Part shown: piece by piece, positions 1-7,436 of the stretch | How the letters are laid out: each line of letters starts with the position of its first letter | Numbering within the stretch: the first letter of the stretch is position 1 | Assembly: GCA_022353185.1 (NCBI GenBank) | Contig: JAKRWB010000151.1 | Location: 1 to 16,739 of the forward strand | From: ANME-2 cluster archaeon | GTDB lineage: Archaea; Halobacteriota; Methanosarcinia; Methanosarcinales; Methanocomedenaceae | Direction of reading: 5' to 3' | Length of the DNA: 16,739 nucleotides | Translations under genes and position numbers: made by a program | Notes under the pieces: generated by a model | Databases searched by the model: none | The model's input: the letters and a program-made list of their open reading frames with translations, nothing else | What the model was told of the DNA's origin: nothing

Positions 1-10
1 AGGGGTATAA

Positions 11-721
11 TCACCGTTTTTTCCAGAGATTCAAGAGCGGAGACAGGATATACACCCCAATCAATACAAGATTTATCCAGGCTGTTACCATGAGACCGGG
101 CGCATTATCCAGATAAAAAAACACCACCATCAATATCAGCAAGACAGTCATCACTCCTATGAGCCGGGCATCCCTGACCTTTGTGTACTCTATCCGGCTG
201 ACCATCAATACTGATAAAAGCAGCATTATAGCCAGCAGACCGTACGAGAATAATTGTCCTTCTTCACTACCCAAAGCCAGCACATACAGGGCGACCATCA
301 GGCCGGATGTGGTGATGGGCAGCCCAATAAACCCGATTTTTTGTTTAATTACACCAAACCTGGCCAATCTCAGGATACCGGTAGCAAGGAATGCACCCCC
401 TACAATACATACTGGATAATGATACTGGGGCGCCAGTATTGCGTAAGCAATTACAACAGGTGCTGTTCCGAATGATATTAAATCGGCCAGCGAGTCAAGA
501 TGCTCCCCCAATAACCCATATTCCAGTCTCCTGGCAATTGCACCATCGGCGCCATCAGCTATCACCGCCAGTACAATGAGTATGGAAGCGTGCAGGACAT
601 TGGATGGTGACTGGACCACCATCAGTATAGCTGTCAGACCAAGCAGTGCATTTAACAATGTCACCAGGTCAGGCAGTTTTATCAATTTAACAATACTGGG
701 GTTTTCATTATCCTGTTGCAT
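11..721 (-). CDS. pssA: CDP-archaeol (CDP-diacylglycerol-type) serine phosphatidyltransferase, archaetidylserine synthase
   Basis: Membrane enzyme of the CDP-alcohol phosphatidyltransferase family, expected to transfer serine onto CDP-activated archaeol to give archaetidylserine. The signature D-x2-DG-x2-AR-x7-G-x3-D-x3-D is visible (DGADGAIAR, then G, DSLAD), followed by several hydrophobic segments and a basic end (WKKR). An upstream ATG cluster at 742-748 is open, but the ATG at 721 is preceded by GGAGG and gives only a 14-base overlap with the upstream asd gene, so I prefer it; the longer form would add nine residues. It is the last gene of an artA-asd-pssA run, where it supplies the substrate for Asd. 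In haloarchaea PssA and PssD (Asd) are needed for lipid anchoring of archaeosortase substrates; the same role here is inferred from the neighbourhood. Confidence 0.9.
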   Translation of the reverse strand: MQQDNENPSIVKLIKLPDLVTLLNALLGLTAILMVVQSPSNVLHASILIVLAVIADGADGAIARRLEYGLLGEHLDSLADLISFGTAPVVIAYAILAPQYHYPVCIVGGAFLATGILRLARFGVIKQKIGFIGLPITTSGLMVALYVLALGSEEGQLFSYGLLAIMLLLSVLMVSRIEYTKVRDARLIGVMTVLLILMVVFFYLDNAPGLMVTAWINLVLIGVYILSPLLNLWKKR

Positions 722-1283
722 GTATGCTGGCTGCCTCCTCATCATCAATGTCTACCTTACTGGCAATAATTGTTTCTGCTGCCCGAACCCTGTCCCCCTT
801 CTTGACTGTAAGCACATACCCTGGAGGCGGTGTCACATCCACCCGGCTTCCGAACCGTATCATGCCGATACGCTCACCCCGGACCACCGTATCACCCACG
901 TTAAAATAAGTATCTATCCTCCTGGTAACAGTACCTGCAATCTGGACCATCTTAACCAGACCAAAACCAGACTTTATGCATATCGTATTGCGTTCGTTTC
1001 GGTGTGAATCCTTAAAGAACGCAGGCAGGTATCCCCCATCCTTGTGTTTCATCTTCACTATCTTACCGCTCAAAGGAGCCCGGTTCACATGCACATTATG
1101 CATGTTCATGAAAATGCACACCGTACTTTCCCGGATATCCACTACCTTGCCGTCAGCAGGCGACACGACATCATCCTCTTCTCCACCGGGTATGCGCTCG
1201 GGGTCCCTGAAGAACCAGATAAAGAATATATCCAATAGAAATACAAGGGCTGATTCCCTTGCCAGCAACTCCGAATCCAACAC
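708..1283 (-). CDS. asd: Archaetidylserine decarboxylase (phosphatidylserine decarboxylase family), start uncertain
   Basis: Pyruvoyl enzyme that converts archaetidylserine to archaetidylethanolamine. Visible motifs are WFFRDPERIP, SPADGKV, the HNVHVNRAP block, and RFGSRVDV, where the Gly-Ser bond is the expected self-cleavage site that creates the pyruvoyl group. The first ordinary start codon in frame is the GTG at 1283, but the frame stays open to about 1385 and encodes a typical N-terminal membrane segment for this family (WIGILARNTG, then LITGLFVTATALALAALVL). No ATG, GTG or TTG exists in that extension. The real start may therefore be a rare codon (for example ATT at 1358, behind an AGGGGTGG ribosome site), or a one-base shift may link to the ATG at 1389. 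Overlaps pssA downstream; artA ends at 1361. Confidence 0.88.
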   Translation of the reverse strand: MLDSELLARESALVFLLDIFFIWFFRDPERIPGGEEDDVVSPADGKVVDIRESTVCIFMNMHNVHVNRAPLSGKIVKMKHKDGGYLPAFFKDSHRNERNTICIKSGFGLVKMVQIAGTVTRRIDTYFNVGDTVVRGERIGMIRFGSRVDVTPPPGYVLTVKKGDRVRAAETIIASKVDIDDEEAASIHATG

Positions 1284-1360
1284 CAGGGCTGCCAGTGCCA
1301 GAGCAGTAGCAGTGACGAATAATCCCGTAATCAGGGTCCCGGTGTTGCGGGCAAGAATGC

Positions 1361-2239
1361 CTATCCACCCCTGATGTGGTTCAGGTCATCCTTTACCAGC
1401 TTCCAGAGATTGTCGATGAGGTCCAGCAGTTCGGGCAGAGTTTTCAGTACCACATAGGCAATGAAGAACAAAGCTATACCTGAACCTCCTTTTGCCATCA
1501 GGTGATGGCTTATGTAAAAGCTGGCCGAATCATGCAGGAAATATTCCTTGCCAAGCAGGTTCACTATCATGGGACCGCTTCCGAACCATTCATGCCCATA
1601 AGCCCCGATCACAAATACGTTCCTGATGACATTAAGAATATAAATTACCGGAATAGATGCCATCAGTGCAATGAATACCTTTTTTGCTCCTGCCCTGGTC
1701 CCAAGGATGAGGCCAAAGAAAAGGGCCATACTTTCAATAGCAGTACATGCCAGTACTATCTCAACCCTGTATATCCCGAGCTTTATCATATTCCAGTCCA
1801 CTCTCTCCACTGCGAATCCCACCTGTTGAGAAAGCCAGAAAGTCTGTGTGGTGACCGTTTTTATTATTAAATGATTCATTGATTCAATTTCAGCAAAAGG
1901 GAAATAAAACAAACATCCTATTGCAGTGACTGTGGTGACAGCCAGTAACGTTTTCGGCCTGTCAACTGGGTTATCCAGTGGCATCCCTTTTTTTGACATC
2001 GAGTATGTGCTGACCATCAGGTGTGCAATTATGAGACAAAAAAACGCCACCAATAACATCAGCAGTACCATTGAGATGTCGCCTTCTTTTATGTAATAGA
2101 AAGGCTGTAATGCCCAATATACAGCAAAGAAAATCCATCCGACAGCACCAACAGGCATTCGTTGCAGCTTGAATTTTTGAGGGAGTAAAGACGCAATTAT
2201 GAAAAAAAACAGTGAAATCCAGAGAAAGTTTGTAGTCAT
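1361..2239 (-). CDS. artA: Archaeosortase (exosortase/archaeosortase family transpeptidase-like membrane protease)
   Basis: Multi-spanning membrane protein of 292 residues with many hydrophobic helices. The family's core is visible: the candidate nucleophile Cys165 in ACTAIESM and the conserved Arg206 in NVIRNVFV. The third catalytic residue (Arg in archaeosortase A, His in exosortases) is not obvious; His236, His245 and His246 are candidates. Archaeosortases recognise a C-terminal tripartite signal (short motif, membrane helix, basic cluster), cleave it and pass the protein to a lipid. The gene is directly followed by asd and pssA, the pairing known for ArtA in haloarchaea, which is my main reason for choosing ArtA over other Art classes. 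A TATA-like element near 2288-2296 on the minus strand lies about 50 bases before the ATG. No clear ribosome site. Confidence 0.85.
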   Translation of the reverse strand: MTTNFLWISLFFFIIASLLPQKFKLQRMPVGAVGWIFFAVYWALQPFYYIKEGDISMVLLMLLVAFFCLIIAHLMVSTYSMSKKGMPLDNPVDRPKTLLAVTTVTAIGCLFYFPFAEIESMNHLIIKTVTTQTFWLSQQVGFAVERVDWNMIKLGIYRVEIVLACTAIESMALFFGLILGTRAGAKKVFIALMASIPVIYILNVIRNVFVIGAYGHEWFGSGPMIVNLLGKEYFLHDSASFYISHHLMAKGGSGIALFFIAYVVLKTLPELLDLIDNLWKLVKDDLNHIRGG

Positions 2240-2385
2240 GTTTATAAAACCTGAACAATTATTTACATCTCATATTGATGTTTCATGTATATAATTCATA
2301 ACCACAAATAAAATGGTATTTTTAAAACATTCAAATCATTTTAATACACTATTGAATCAAATAACTATTTGTATATTGAATATAT
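2240..2385. promoter_or_regulatory. Divergent promoter region between artA and uppS
   Basis: AT-rich 146-base gap between divergently transcribed genes. Minus-strand TATA candidate TTATATAC (about 2288-2296) for artA. Plus-strand TATA candidates for uppS are CATTTTAATAC (about 2337-2347) and TTTGTATATTG (about 2369-2379). No strong ribosome site precedes either ATG. Assignments are by eye. Confidence 0.45.
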
Positions 2386-3372
2386 ATGATTACTGATATG
2401 CAAAATGCTTTAGGCGTGGTTAAAAAAATAGTTGATACTTTACTCTATTCAGGGTATGAATATTTGCTCACCCAGGAAATAAAGGAGTTCAGGGCACCTG
2501 AACATATTGCTATTATCATGGACGGGAACCGCAGATATGCCCGTAAGTTGAATCTGAGCACATGGCAGGGGCATATCAAGGGTGCGAATACCACTGAAAG
2601 AGTACTTGATTGGTGCTACGAACTGGGTGTGAAACAATTAACCGTCTATGCTTTCTCTACCGAGAACCTGAACCGTTCAGACGATGAAAAGCAGAAACTG
2701 TTTGAGCTTATGGGTATAAAGCTTGAGGAATTGATGGATGATGAGCGTACTCACAAGAGGGGTATGCGGGTCAGGATGCTGGGTAATATCGACTTGCTGC
2801 CTGAAACACTTAAGCAGACAGGGATAAGGGCAGAAAACATCACCAGGAATTATAGTAACCTGTACCTGAACATTGCAATGGCTTACGGGGGCCGGCAGGA
2901 GATTGTAGATACTGCACAGACAATTGCCAGTAAGATTTCCAGTGGTGAAATGGCAGTATCAGATATTAACGAAGACGTAATTTCTTCTCATCTCTATCCT
3001 TCTCCCGGACTGGCAGTGCCTGATGTTGACCTGATAATAAGGACTGGCGGTGATGAGAGGATGTCTAATTTCTTGCCCTGGCAGGCCAATGGCAGCGAAT
3101 GTGCCGCTTATTTCTGTGCACCTTACTGGCCTGAGTTTCGGAAGATTGATTTCCTTCGCTCCATACGTACTTACCAGACAAGGGAACATGAATGGCAAAA
3201 AAATACTGTACTGCGCATAGTCAAACTGCTGAATCACACCGGATATATTGATGTAGGTCAGGTAGTTCGCATGAGCCAGAGAGCAGGGAATATCACTGAC
3301 CGGGAAGTGCGAGCGATATTGAAAGAGCTGGCCAGCAGCAGGGAACTGAAAAGTCTTTCTCTGGTGTGGTAA
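2386..3372 (+). CDS. uppS: Isoprenyl (undecaprenyl-type) diphosphate synthase, cis-prenyltransferase
   Basis: Extends prenyl diphosphate with isopentenyl diphosphate units in cis, making the long polyprenyl carrier (dolichol type in archaea) used for N-glycosylation and other surface glycans. Family motifs in order: IIMDGNRRYA (catalytic Asp46), GHIKGA, YAFSTENLNRS, AMAYGGR, RTGGDERMSNFLPWQ and APYWPEFRKIDF. The 34-residue N-terminal stretch before the first motif is typical of archaeal members. A C-terminal tail of roughly 50 residues continues past the usual end and contains a winged-helix-like basic segment (QRAGNITDREVRAIL) of unknown role. The second ATG, at 2398, is an alternative start. 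Divergent from artA, so both cell-surface functions share one upstream region. Confidence 0.93.
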   Translation: MITDMQNALGVVKKIVDTLLYSGYEYLLTQEIKEFRAPEHIAIIMDGNRRYARKLNLSTWQGHIKGANTTERVLDWCYELGVKQLTVYAFSTENLNRSDDEKQKLFELMGIKLEELMDDERTHKRGMRVRMLGNIDLLPETLKQTGIRAENITRNYSNLYLNIAMAYGGRQEIVDTAQTIASKISSGEMAVSDINEDVISSHLYPSPGLAVPDVDLIIRTGGDERMSNFLPWQANGSECAAYFCAPYWPEFRKIDFLRSIRTYQTREHEWQKNTVLRIVKLLNHTGYIDVGQVVRMSQRAGNITDREVRAILKELASSRELKSLSLVW

Positions 3373-3395
3373 TACATTTTCGGGATTTTAACAAC

Positions 3396-3408
3396 CTTTA
3401 AGAATCAA
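3396..3408 (+). promoter_or_regulatory. Probable TATA box for the HypE-like gene
   Basis: CCTTTAAGAATC is centred about 26 bases before the ATG at 3428, and no Shine-Dalgarno sequence is seen. This spacing would place the transcript start at or next to the start codon, implying a leaderless mRNA. Inference from spacing only. Confidence 0.35.
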
Positions 3409-3427
3409 TATATGCATCCTTCTGGAC

Positions 3428-4753
3428 ATGGATATTGAAGGTTACGCTAAACGTGCATTGTTATCGGGTGAGAGTGAGGGGCAGATAGAGGAAAGGCTTG
3501 CCCTGCGCATACGTGAGATTAAAGGCAAGAATGTCACTGAACAGCATTCAAAAGAATTGGCTCATGCAGTTATGGTGGAAGCCAATGCCACCCTGGAACT
3601 GAAAGGAGATATTCTTGAACCAGTTACTTCAGGCATTACCATGGGGCAGTTCGGAGTAGGTAGCCGGGGATTGGGTGATTTCTATACACACGAGCAGATA
3701 GCCCGGGTAATCGGCAAGACATCGGCGGAAGTGGATTCCACGCACCTGGACGATTCTGGCGTGGTCAAGAGCGGCAGCGGTGAGTATCTGGTGTTGACGG
3801 TGGACGGCATCCATAGCAGGCTCAGTGATTACCCTTTCCTGGCAGGTTTCCATGTAGCAAGGGCGGCGCTTCGTGATATCTATGCAATGGGGGCCAGGCC
3901 GCTGGCCATGCTGTCCGACATCCATGTTGCCGATGACGGGGACGTGGCCAAGATATTCGACCACATTGCAGGCATCACCACAGTTGCCGAACTGACCGGT
4001 GTACCCCTTATAACAGGTAGTACCCTGCGTATTGGTGGGGATATGGTCATTGGTGAGCGCATGACTGGCTGTGTGGGGGCGGTTGGTATCACCCAGACCG
4101 TCTCTGCCAGGATACTGGCCGAACCAGGTGATGTTATAATTATGACCGAAGGAGCAGGTGGAGGCACAATCTCCACCACAGCTCTCTATTATGGTAAACA
4201 TGACATTGTCGATGAGACCATCAATATCAAATTCATAGACGCCTGTGAAGCTATTATGGATGCAGGACTGCTGGAACACATCCATGCCATGACCGATGTG
4301 ACAAACGGTGGTGTGCGTGGCGATGCCAAGGAGATATCAAGGACGGCAGGTGTAGAACTGGTATTCCAGGAAGAACGCATCCGTCCGCTCGTGAACCCTT
4401 TGGTTTTGTCAATGCTGGAAGAACTTGAGATTGATTACCTTGGCGTATCCCTTGATGCATTATTGATAATTGCGCCTGCCGATGCCGCTGAAGATATCCT
4501 GTCCGTACTTGCCTCAAAAGGTATTGCAGCAGATGTGATTGGTCTGGTTGGGCATGGCAGTGGTGCCAAACTTGAGATTGACGGCAAGACCATTGACTTT
4601 TCTCCAAGGTTCAGGGAATCTGCATATACTCCCATAAAAAAACTGGTGGGTGAGGCTGAGCCATTGGACTTTCAGGTCATGTGTGACAGGATTGATGAAG
4701 CAGCCAAATTAGCTATTGATAAGAAACAGCGGATTATAGAGCGTTTGAAGTAA
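3428..4753 (+). CDS. HypE/PurM (AIR synthase)-superfamily ATP-binding protein
   Basis: 441-residue soluble protein of the superfamily that includes HypE, SelD, ThiL and PurM, enzymes that use ATP to phosphorylate a carbonyl, carboxyl or selenide. Supporting blocks: the acidic patch HLDDSGVV and TVDGIH (residues about 106-128), the helix FHVARAALRDIYAMGARPLAMLSD cut as the usual AIRS core, GAGGGTISTTAL in the middle, and MTDVTNGGVRGD, which matches the PurM/HypE second-domain signature. It is about 100 residues longer than bacterial HypE, with an N-terminal helical region (residues 1-75) and a C-terminal helix. I know archaeal proteins of this length annotated as HypE-like, but no hydrogenase gene or other hyp gene is near, so hydrogenase maturation is not supported by context. 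The substrate is unknown. Confidence 0.75.
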   Translation: MDIEGYAKRALLSGESEGQIEERLALRIREIKGKNVTEQHSKELAHAVMVEANATLELKGDILEPVTSGITMGQFGVGSRGLGDFYTHEQIARVIGKTSAEVDSTHLDDSGVVKSGSGEYLVLTVDGIHSRLSDYPFLAGFHVARAALRDIYAMGARPLAMLSDIHVADDGDVAKIFDHIAGITTVAELTGVPLITGSTLRIGGDMVIGERMTGCVGAVGITQTVSARILAEPGDVIIMTEGAGGGTISTTALYYGKHDIVDETINIKFIDACEAIMDAGLLEHIHAMTDVTNGGVRGDAKEISRTAGVELVFQEERIRPLVNPLVLSMLEELEIDYLGVSLDALLIIAPADAAEDILSVLASKGIAADVIGLVGHGSGAKLEIDGKTIDFSPRFRESAYTPIKKLVGEAEPLDFQVMCDRIDEAAKLAIDKKQRIIERLK

Positions 4754-4820
4754 TTTCAGGTCATGCTGTAAAAGATTATTAATAGTGGTTCGTATAAACC
4801 ACATATTGGTGAAAAACATT

Positions 4821-6113
4821 ATGAGATGTAAAATGATTGGTGCTTTTATTGTTGCACTTTTATTACTCACACCGTTGGCTGTATCTGCGGATACAGCACC
4901 CAGGGCTGATTGGGCCAGAGATCTGGGCGGTAATCGGGAAGAGATTTTTTATGACGTGATACAGACCTCAGATGGCGGGTATGCTGCTGCCGGTATGACT
5001 CGAGGTATGAGTAACACTGAAGACGTATATGTGGTAAAGTTCAGCGCATCCGGGGATGTGGAATGGGAGCAGAACTACGGAGGTGCAAAAGTAGATTTTG
5101 CCAGGTCCATTCGACAAACCAAAGATGGCGGTTATATTGTTGGAGGGGGTACGCGTTCCTTCAATGTAGGAGTAGTAGACTACTATATAATTAAACTGGA
5201 TTCTTCCGGAAATATTCAGTGGGAGAAATTGTATGGCAGCAGTCAGACCGATATATGTGAGGCAATTATCCAGACCTCTGATGGCGGTTATATGGCGGCT
5301 GGACAATCATGGTTGAACATCCTTGACGGTAATGCATATATTCTTAAACTCGATTCCAGTGGTGATAAGGAATGGGACAAGAGCATTGGTGGAGGACTGG
5401 AGGATGGCGCTTATGACATCCAGCAGACATCAGATAATGGATACATCTTTGCTGGATATACCCGGTCTAACGGGGATGGCAGTTATGATATGTATGTTGT
5501 TAAAACGGATTCCAGTGGCAATATAAAATGGACATCTGATTTTGGCGGCAACAATGACGACCAGGCATATTCATTAGTCCAGCACAGGGATGGGTATGTT
5601 GTTGCCGGTCATTCCAAATCAAACAGTGTATTATCTAATTCTGATGTATATGTGGTTAAGCTTGACCTGGACGGCAAAAAGGTCTGGGAGAAGTTTTATG
5701 GAGCAGGTGATACAATCGAAGAGGCTCATTCTATCCAAAAGACCAATGACGGCGGCTACATCGTTGTCGGTAGGACCAACCAGTACACATATGGAGCCAA
5801 TGATGTGTATCTTTTGAAGCTGGACAGTGATGGAAACGAGCAGTGGAGCCAGGTATTTGGCGGAGAGAATGACGATTACGGTTATTCAATTGCCCAGAAT
5901 TCAGAGGGAGGTTTTATACTGGCAGGACAGACCAAGTCTTACGGAACTGGTGGAAATGCCTATATTATCAAGACCGAAGTACCGGCAAGCACCCGGACTA
6001 CAGCAAATGGCGCCCCGCGGGATATTCCTGATTACGGGACACCTGCCGTTGGTATATTGTTCAGTTTAATGGTACTGTTAACAGCAGGATTGGTCATCAG
6101 AAGACGGTCTTAA
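4821..6113 (+). CDS. Exported seven-repeat beta-propeller protein with C-terminal archaeosortase-type anchor
   Basis: Surface protein of unknown ligand. An N-terminal signal peptide (MRCKMIGAFIVALLLLTPLA, then VSADTAP) is followed by seven tandem repeats of about 50 residues with the pattern W-x5-GG-x2-D-x2-SI-QT-DGGYI-AG-T, ending in D-YV-KLDSSGN. Seven such units fit a seven-bladed propeller. After a short Thr/Ala/Pro linker comes a tripartite tail: IPDYGTP, a membrane helix (AVGILFSLMVLLTAGLVI) and RRRS, which is the layout of archaeosortase substrates. The motif is not the classic PGF. I start at the ATG at 4821, which has GGTGA eight bases upstream; a GTG at 4785 would add 12 residues before the signal peptide. 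artA lies 2.5 kb away, so it is a plausible substrate, which is inference. Confidence 0.85.
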   Translation: MRCKMIGAFIVALLLLTPLAVSADTAPRADWARDLGGNREEIFYDVIQTSDGGYAAAGMTRGMSNTEDVYVVKFSASGDVEWEQNYGGAKVDFARSIRQTKDGGYIVGGGTRSFNVGVVDYYIIKLDSSGNIQWEKLYGSSQTDICEAIIQTSDGGYMAAGQSWLNILDGNAYILKLDSSGDKEWDKSIGGGLEDGAYDIQQTSDNGYIFAGYTRSNGDGSYDMYVVKTDSSGNIKWTSDFGGNNDDQAYSLVQHRDGYVVAGHSKSNSVLSNSDVYVVKLDLDGKKVWEKFYGAGDTIEEAHSIQKTNDGGYIVVGRTNQYTYGANDVYLLKLDSDGNEQWSQVFGGENDDYGYSIAQNSEGGFILAGQTKSYGTGGNAYIIKTEVPASTRTTANGAPRDIPDYGTPAVGILFSLMVLLTAGLVIRRRS

Positions 6114-6120
6114 CCAGACC

Positions 6121-6170
6121 TATTTTTTTGAACCCATTTCTCTTTTTTCCTTTTATTTTTTTATTTTTTG
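6121..6170 (+). terminator. T-rich terminator region after the propeller gene
   Basis: Several T-runs (TTTTTTT, TTTTTT, TTTTTTT, TTTTTT) follow the stop codon within 55 bases, with no hairpin. Oligo-T tracts are sufficient for archaeal termination. It lies between the convergent propeller and dut genes. Confidence 0.6.
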
Positions 6171-6172
6171 TA

Positions 6173-6685
6173 TCATTTATTCTCATTCTGGTAAATACCG
6201 CTATAGCCTTCGCTTACATCACTGCTGAGTTTGAAAAATATAAGCTGTACCACCCTGGCATTACGTTTTAACCTGAAACCATCTGGGTTGTGCACCACAA
6301 GCAAGCTCTCACTGCGCCCGCTATATCCTGCATCCCATACAGCAGTTTCCAGGGCTACACCGCATCGTAGCAGACTGGAACGTGCCCTGGCAATGGCAGC
6401 CAGTCCTTCGGGGATGTTTACAACTTCGTTATAGATGACCTTGTAGATGCCCGGTCCGAGATGAAGCCAACCTTTTGAATCAAAATCGAGAATGGTGGTG
6501 CCGGGCAGGATACGTTCACTGTTATCAAAAGCAACTGACCCTGAGCCTTGCAGACTATGGACACTTTGCAGGGTCAGCTCAAGACCGTTGGGCTGGGTCT
6601 GTACGCCAGGGTCTATCATTTGTTCCACCAGTGGTAGCTGGGTGTTCATTGCTGCCGTTAGTTCCTGTTTTGAGAGCATTGTCAT
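6173..6685 (-). CDS. dut: Deoxyuridine 5'-triphosphate nucleotidohydrolase (dUTPase, Dcd/Dut family)
   Basis: 170 residues. Hydrolyses dUTP to dUMP and pyrophosphate, keeping uracil out of DNA and feeding dTMP synthesis. The family core is clear: ARARSSLLRCG (the Arg-Ser-Ser phosphate-binding motif), ETAVWDAGYSGRSE (active-site Asp in the DAGYSG turn), then LVVHNPDGFRLKRNARVVQL. The N-terminal IDPGVQTQPNGLELTL matches the subunit core shared by dCTP deaminase and archaeal dUTPases. I favour dUTPase because the RSS block followed by WDAGYSGRSE is what archaeal dUTPases show, but deaminase activity cannot be excluded from sequence alone. AGAGGT sits eight bases before the ATG. A TATA candidate (AATATTAATAAG, reverse strand, about 6722-6733) lies upstream. 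Convergent with the propeller gene. Confidence 0.9.
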   Translation of the reverse strand: MTMLSKQELTAAMNTQLPLVEQMIDPGVQTQPNGLELTLQSVHSLQGSGSVAFDNSERILPGTTILDFDSKGWLHLGPGIYKVIYNEVVNIPEGLAAIARARSSLLRCGVALETAVWDAGYSGRSESLLVVHNPDGFRLKRNARVVQLIFFKLSSDVSEGYSGIYQNENK

Positions 6686-6762
6686 GGGTAAACCTCTGTT
6701 ATTAATGATGGTCTTACTACACTTATTAATATTGGAATGTTGTCTTGATGGGCACTGTTAAT

Positions 6763-6801
6763 TTAATCCCAGAATAGCAGAAACAACCATGCAGGGATTA
6801 A
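6763..6801. repeat. Short inverted repeat TTAATCCC / GGGATTAA
   Basis: Perfect 8-base arms at 6763-6770 and 6794-6801 flank a 23-base spacer. The right arm lies inside the transposase remnant. Function unknown; it could be incidental. Confidence 0.35.
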
Positions 6802-6938
6802 TAGAATCTCAATATTATCAATTTCACGTTTTTCAAGCACATCCCTGGTTGCAAAGGACGCCAGATGTGGCTCAGAAACTTATAGACCATATTTGGACAT
6901 TGAAAGAATTATTAACGTTCAGAGTGTCGGTTCAGTAA
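6789..6938 (+). pseudogene. C-terminal remnant of an insertion-sequence transposase
   Basis: A 49-residue open stretch ends with RTPDVAQKLIDHIWTLKELL and then TFRVSVQ. This closely resembles the tail of a common IS transposase group, whose last residues read roughly HASLxxRTPAMAAGLTDHIWTLRELLTFRV. The preceding YYQFHVFQAHPWL fits the conserved YYNFxxxHxSL block just before it. The catalytic domain is absent upstream, so only the 3' end of the element survives. Just past the transposase end lies a GTGTC/GACAC pair (6924-6928 and 6945-6949) that overlaps the stop region and may be part of the old IS terminus. The ATG at 6789 is probably fortuitous. Confidence 0.6.
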
Positions 6939-6980
6939 GTCGGGGACACAACCTATTATTGTAGATAGCAATTAATGAGT

Positions 6981-7436
6981 TTATCTCTCGATCAATTTTT
7001 CAAGGATTCTTTCAAGCCTTGAACTAAATGCATCAAATTTGATGTTCAAATTATTTATCCCATCACTGATTTTTGAAGTATCAGCCTTAATATCAGTCAA
7101 TAAAAAATTACCCTTGTCGAGTTTTCTCCCTAGATCGATTTCATCATCAGAGGACACTTTTGAAAATTTATGGAGGAGTTCGATATCAAAAGGTAACACT
7201 TGTTCTTTGATACCTTCAATTTCAGTGCCACTCTCCTCCCCTCGTATCTTTATTGTTTGCGTGAAATTATCTATTACGCTATCTTCACCACAACAAAGAA
7301 TCTTAACACTACCATCTTTTGCATTAAAAACCAGGCCAGGCATACCAAATAATCTTCCGATATGTTCTACAATAGACCTAAAACCAATATCTTGTACTTT
7401 ACCAGTTACAATTATGCTATGACATTTCTGCATCAA
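6981..7436 (-). CDS. Acylphosphatase-domain protein with C-terminal coiled-coil-like tail
   Basis: 151 residues. The N-terminal ~70 residues match the acylphosphatase fold: VTGKVQDIGFRSIVEHIGR contains the phosphate-binding loop and the catalytic Arg20, and VFNAKDGSVKI contains the catalytic Asn38. The usual loop reads VQGVGFR; here Gly-Val is replaced by Asp-Ile, so activity is uncertain although both catalytic residues remain. Residues about 100-151 form a long charged amphipathic helix (DINNLNIKF-type spacing, ending RLERILEKLIER) likely to oligomerise. Acylphosphatases hydrolyse carboxyl-phosphate bonds; HypF carries a related domain, but the other HypF parts are missing. It stands alone between an IS remnant and a gene-poor stretch. 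Its AT-rich composition contrasts with the core genes nearby and may reflect transfer. Confidence 0.65.
   Translation of the reverse strand: MMQKCHSIIVTGKVQDIGFRSIVEHIGRLFGMPGLVFNAKDGSVKILCCGEDSVIDNFTQTIKIRGEESGTEIEGIKEQVLPFDIELLHKFSKVSSDDEIDLGRKLDKGNFLLTDIKADTSKISDGINNLNIKFDAFSSRLERILEKLIER

Noticed and set aside
3629..4285. A 218-codon frame antisense to the HypE-like gene
   Set aside because: No family features, and the plus-strand gene fully accounts for the region.
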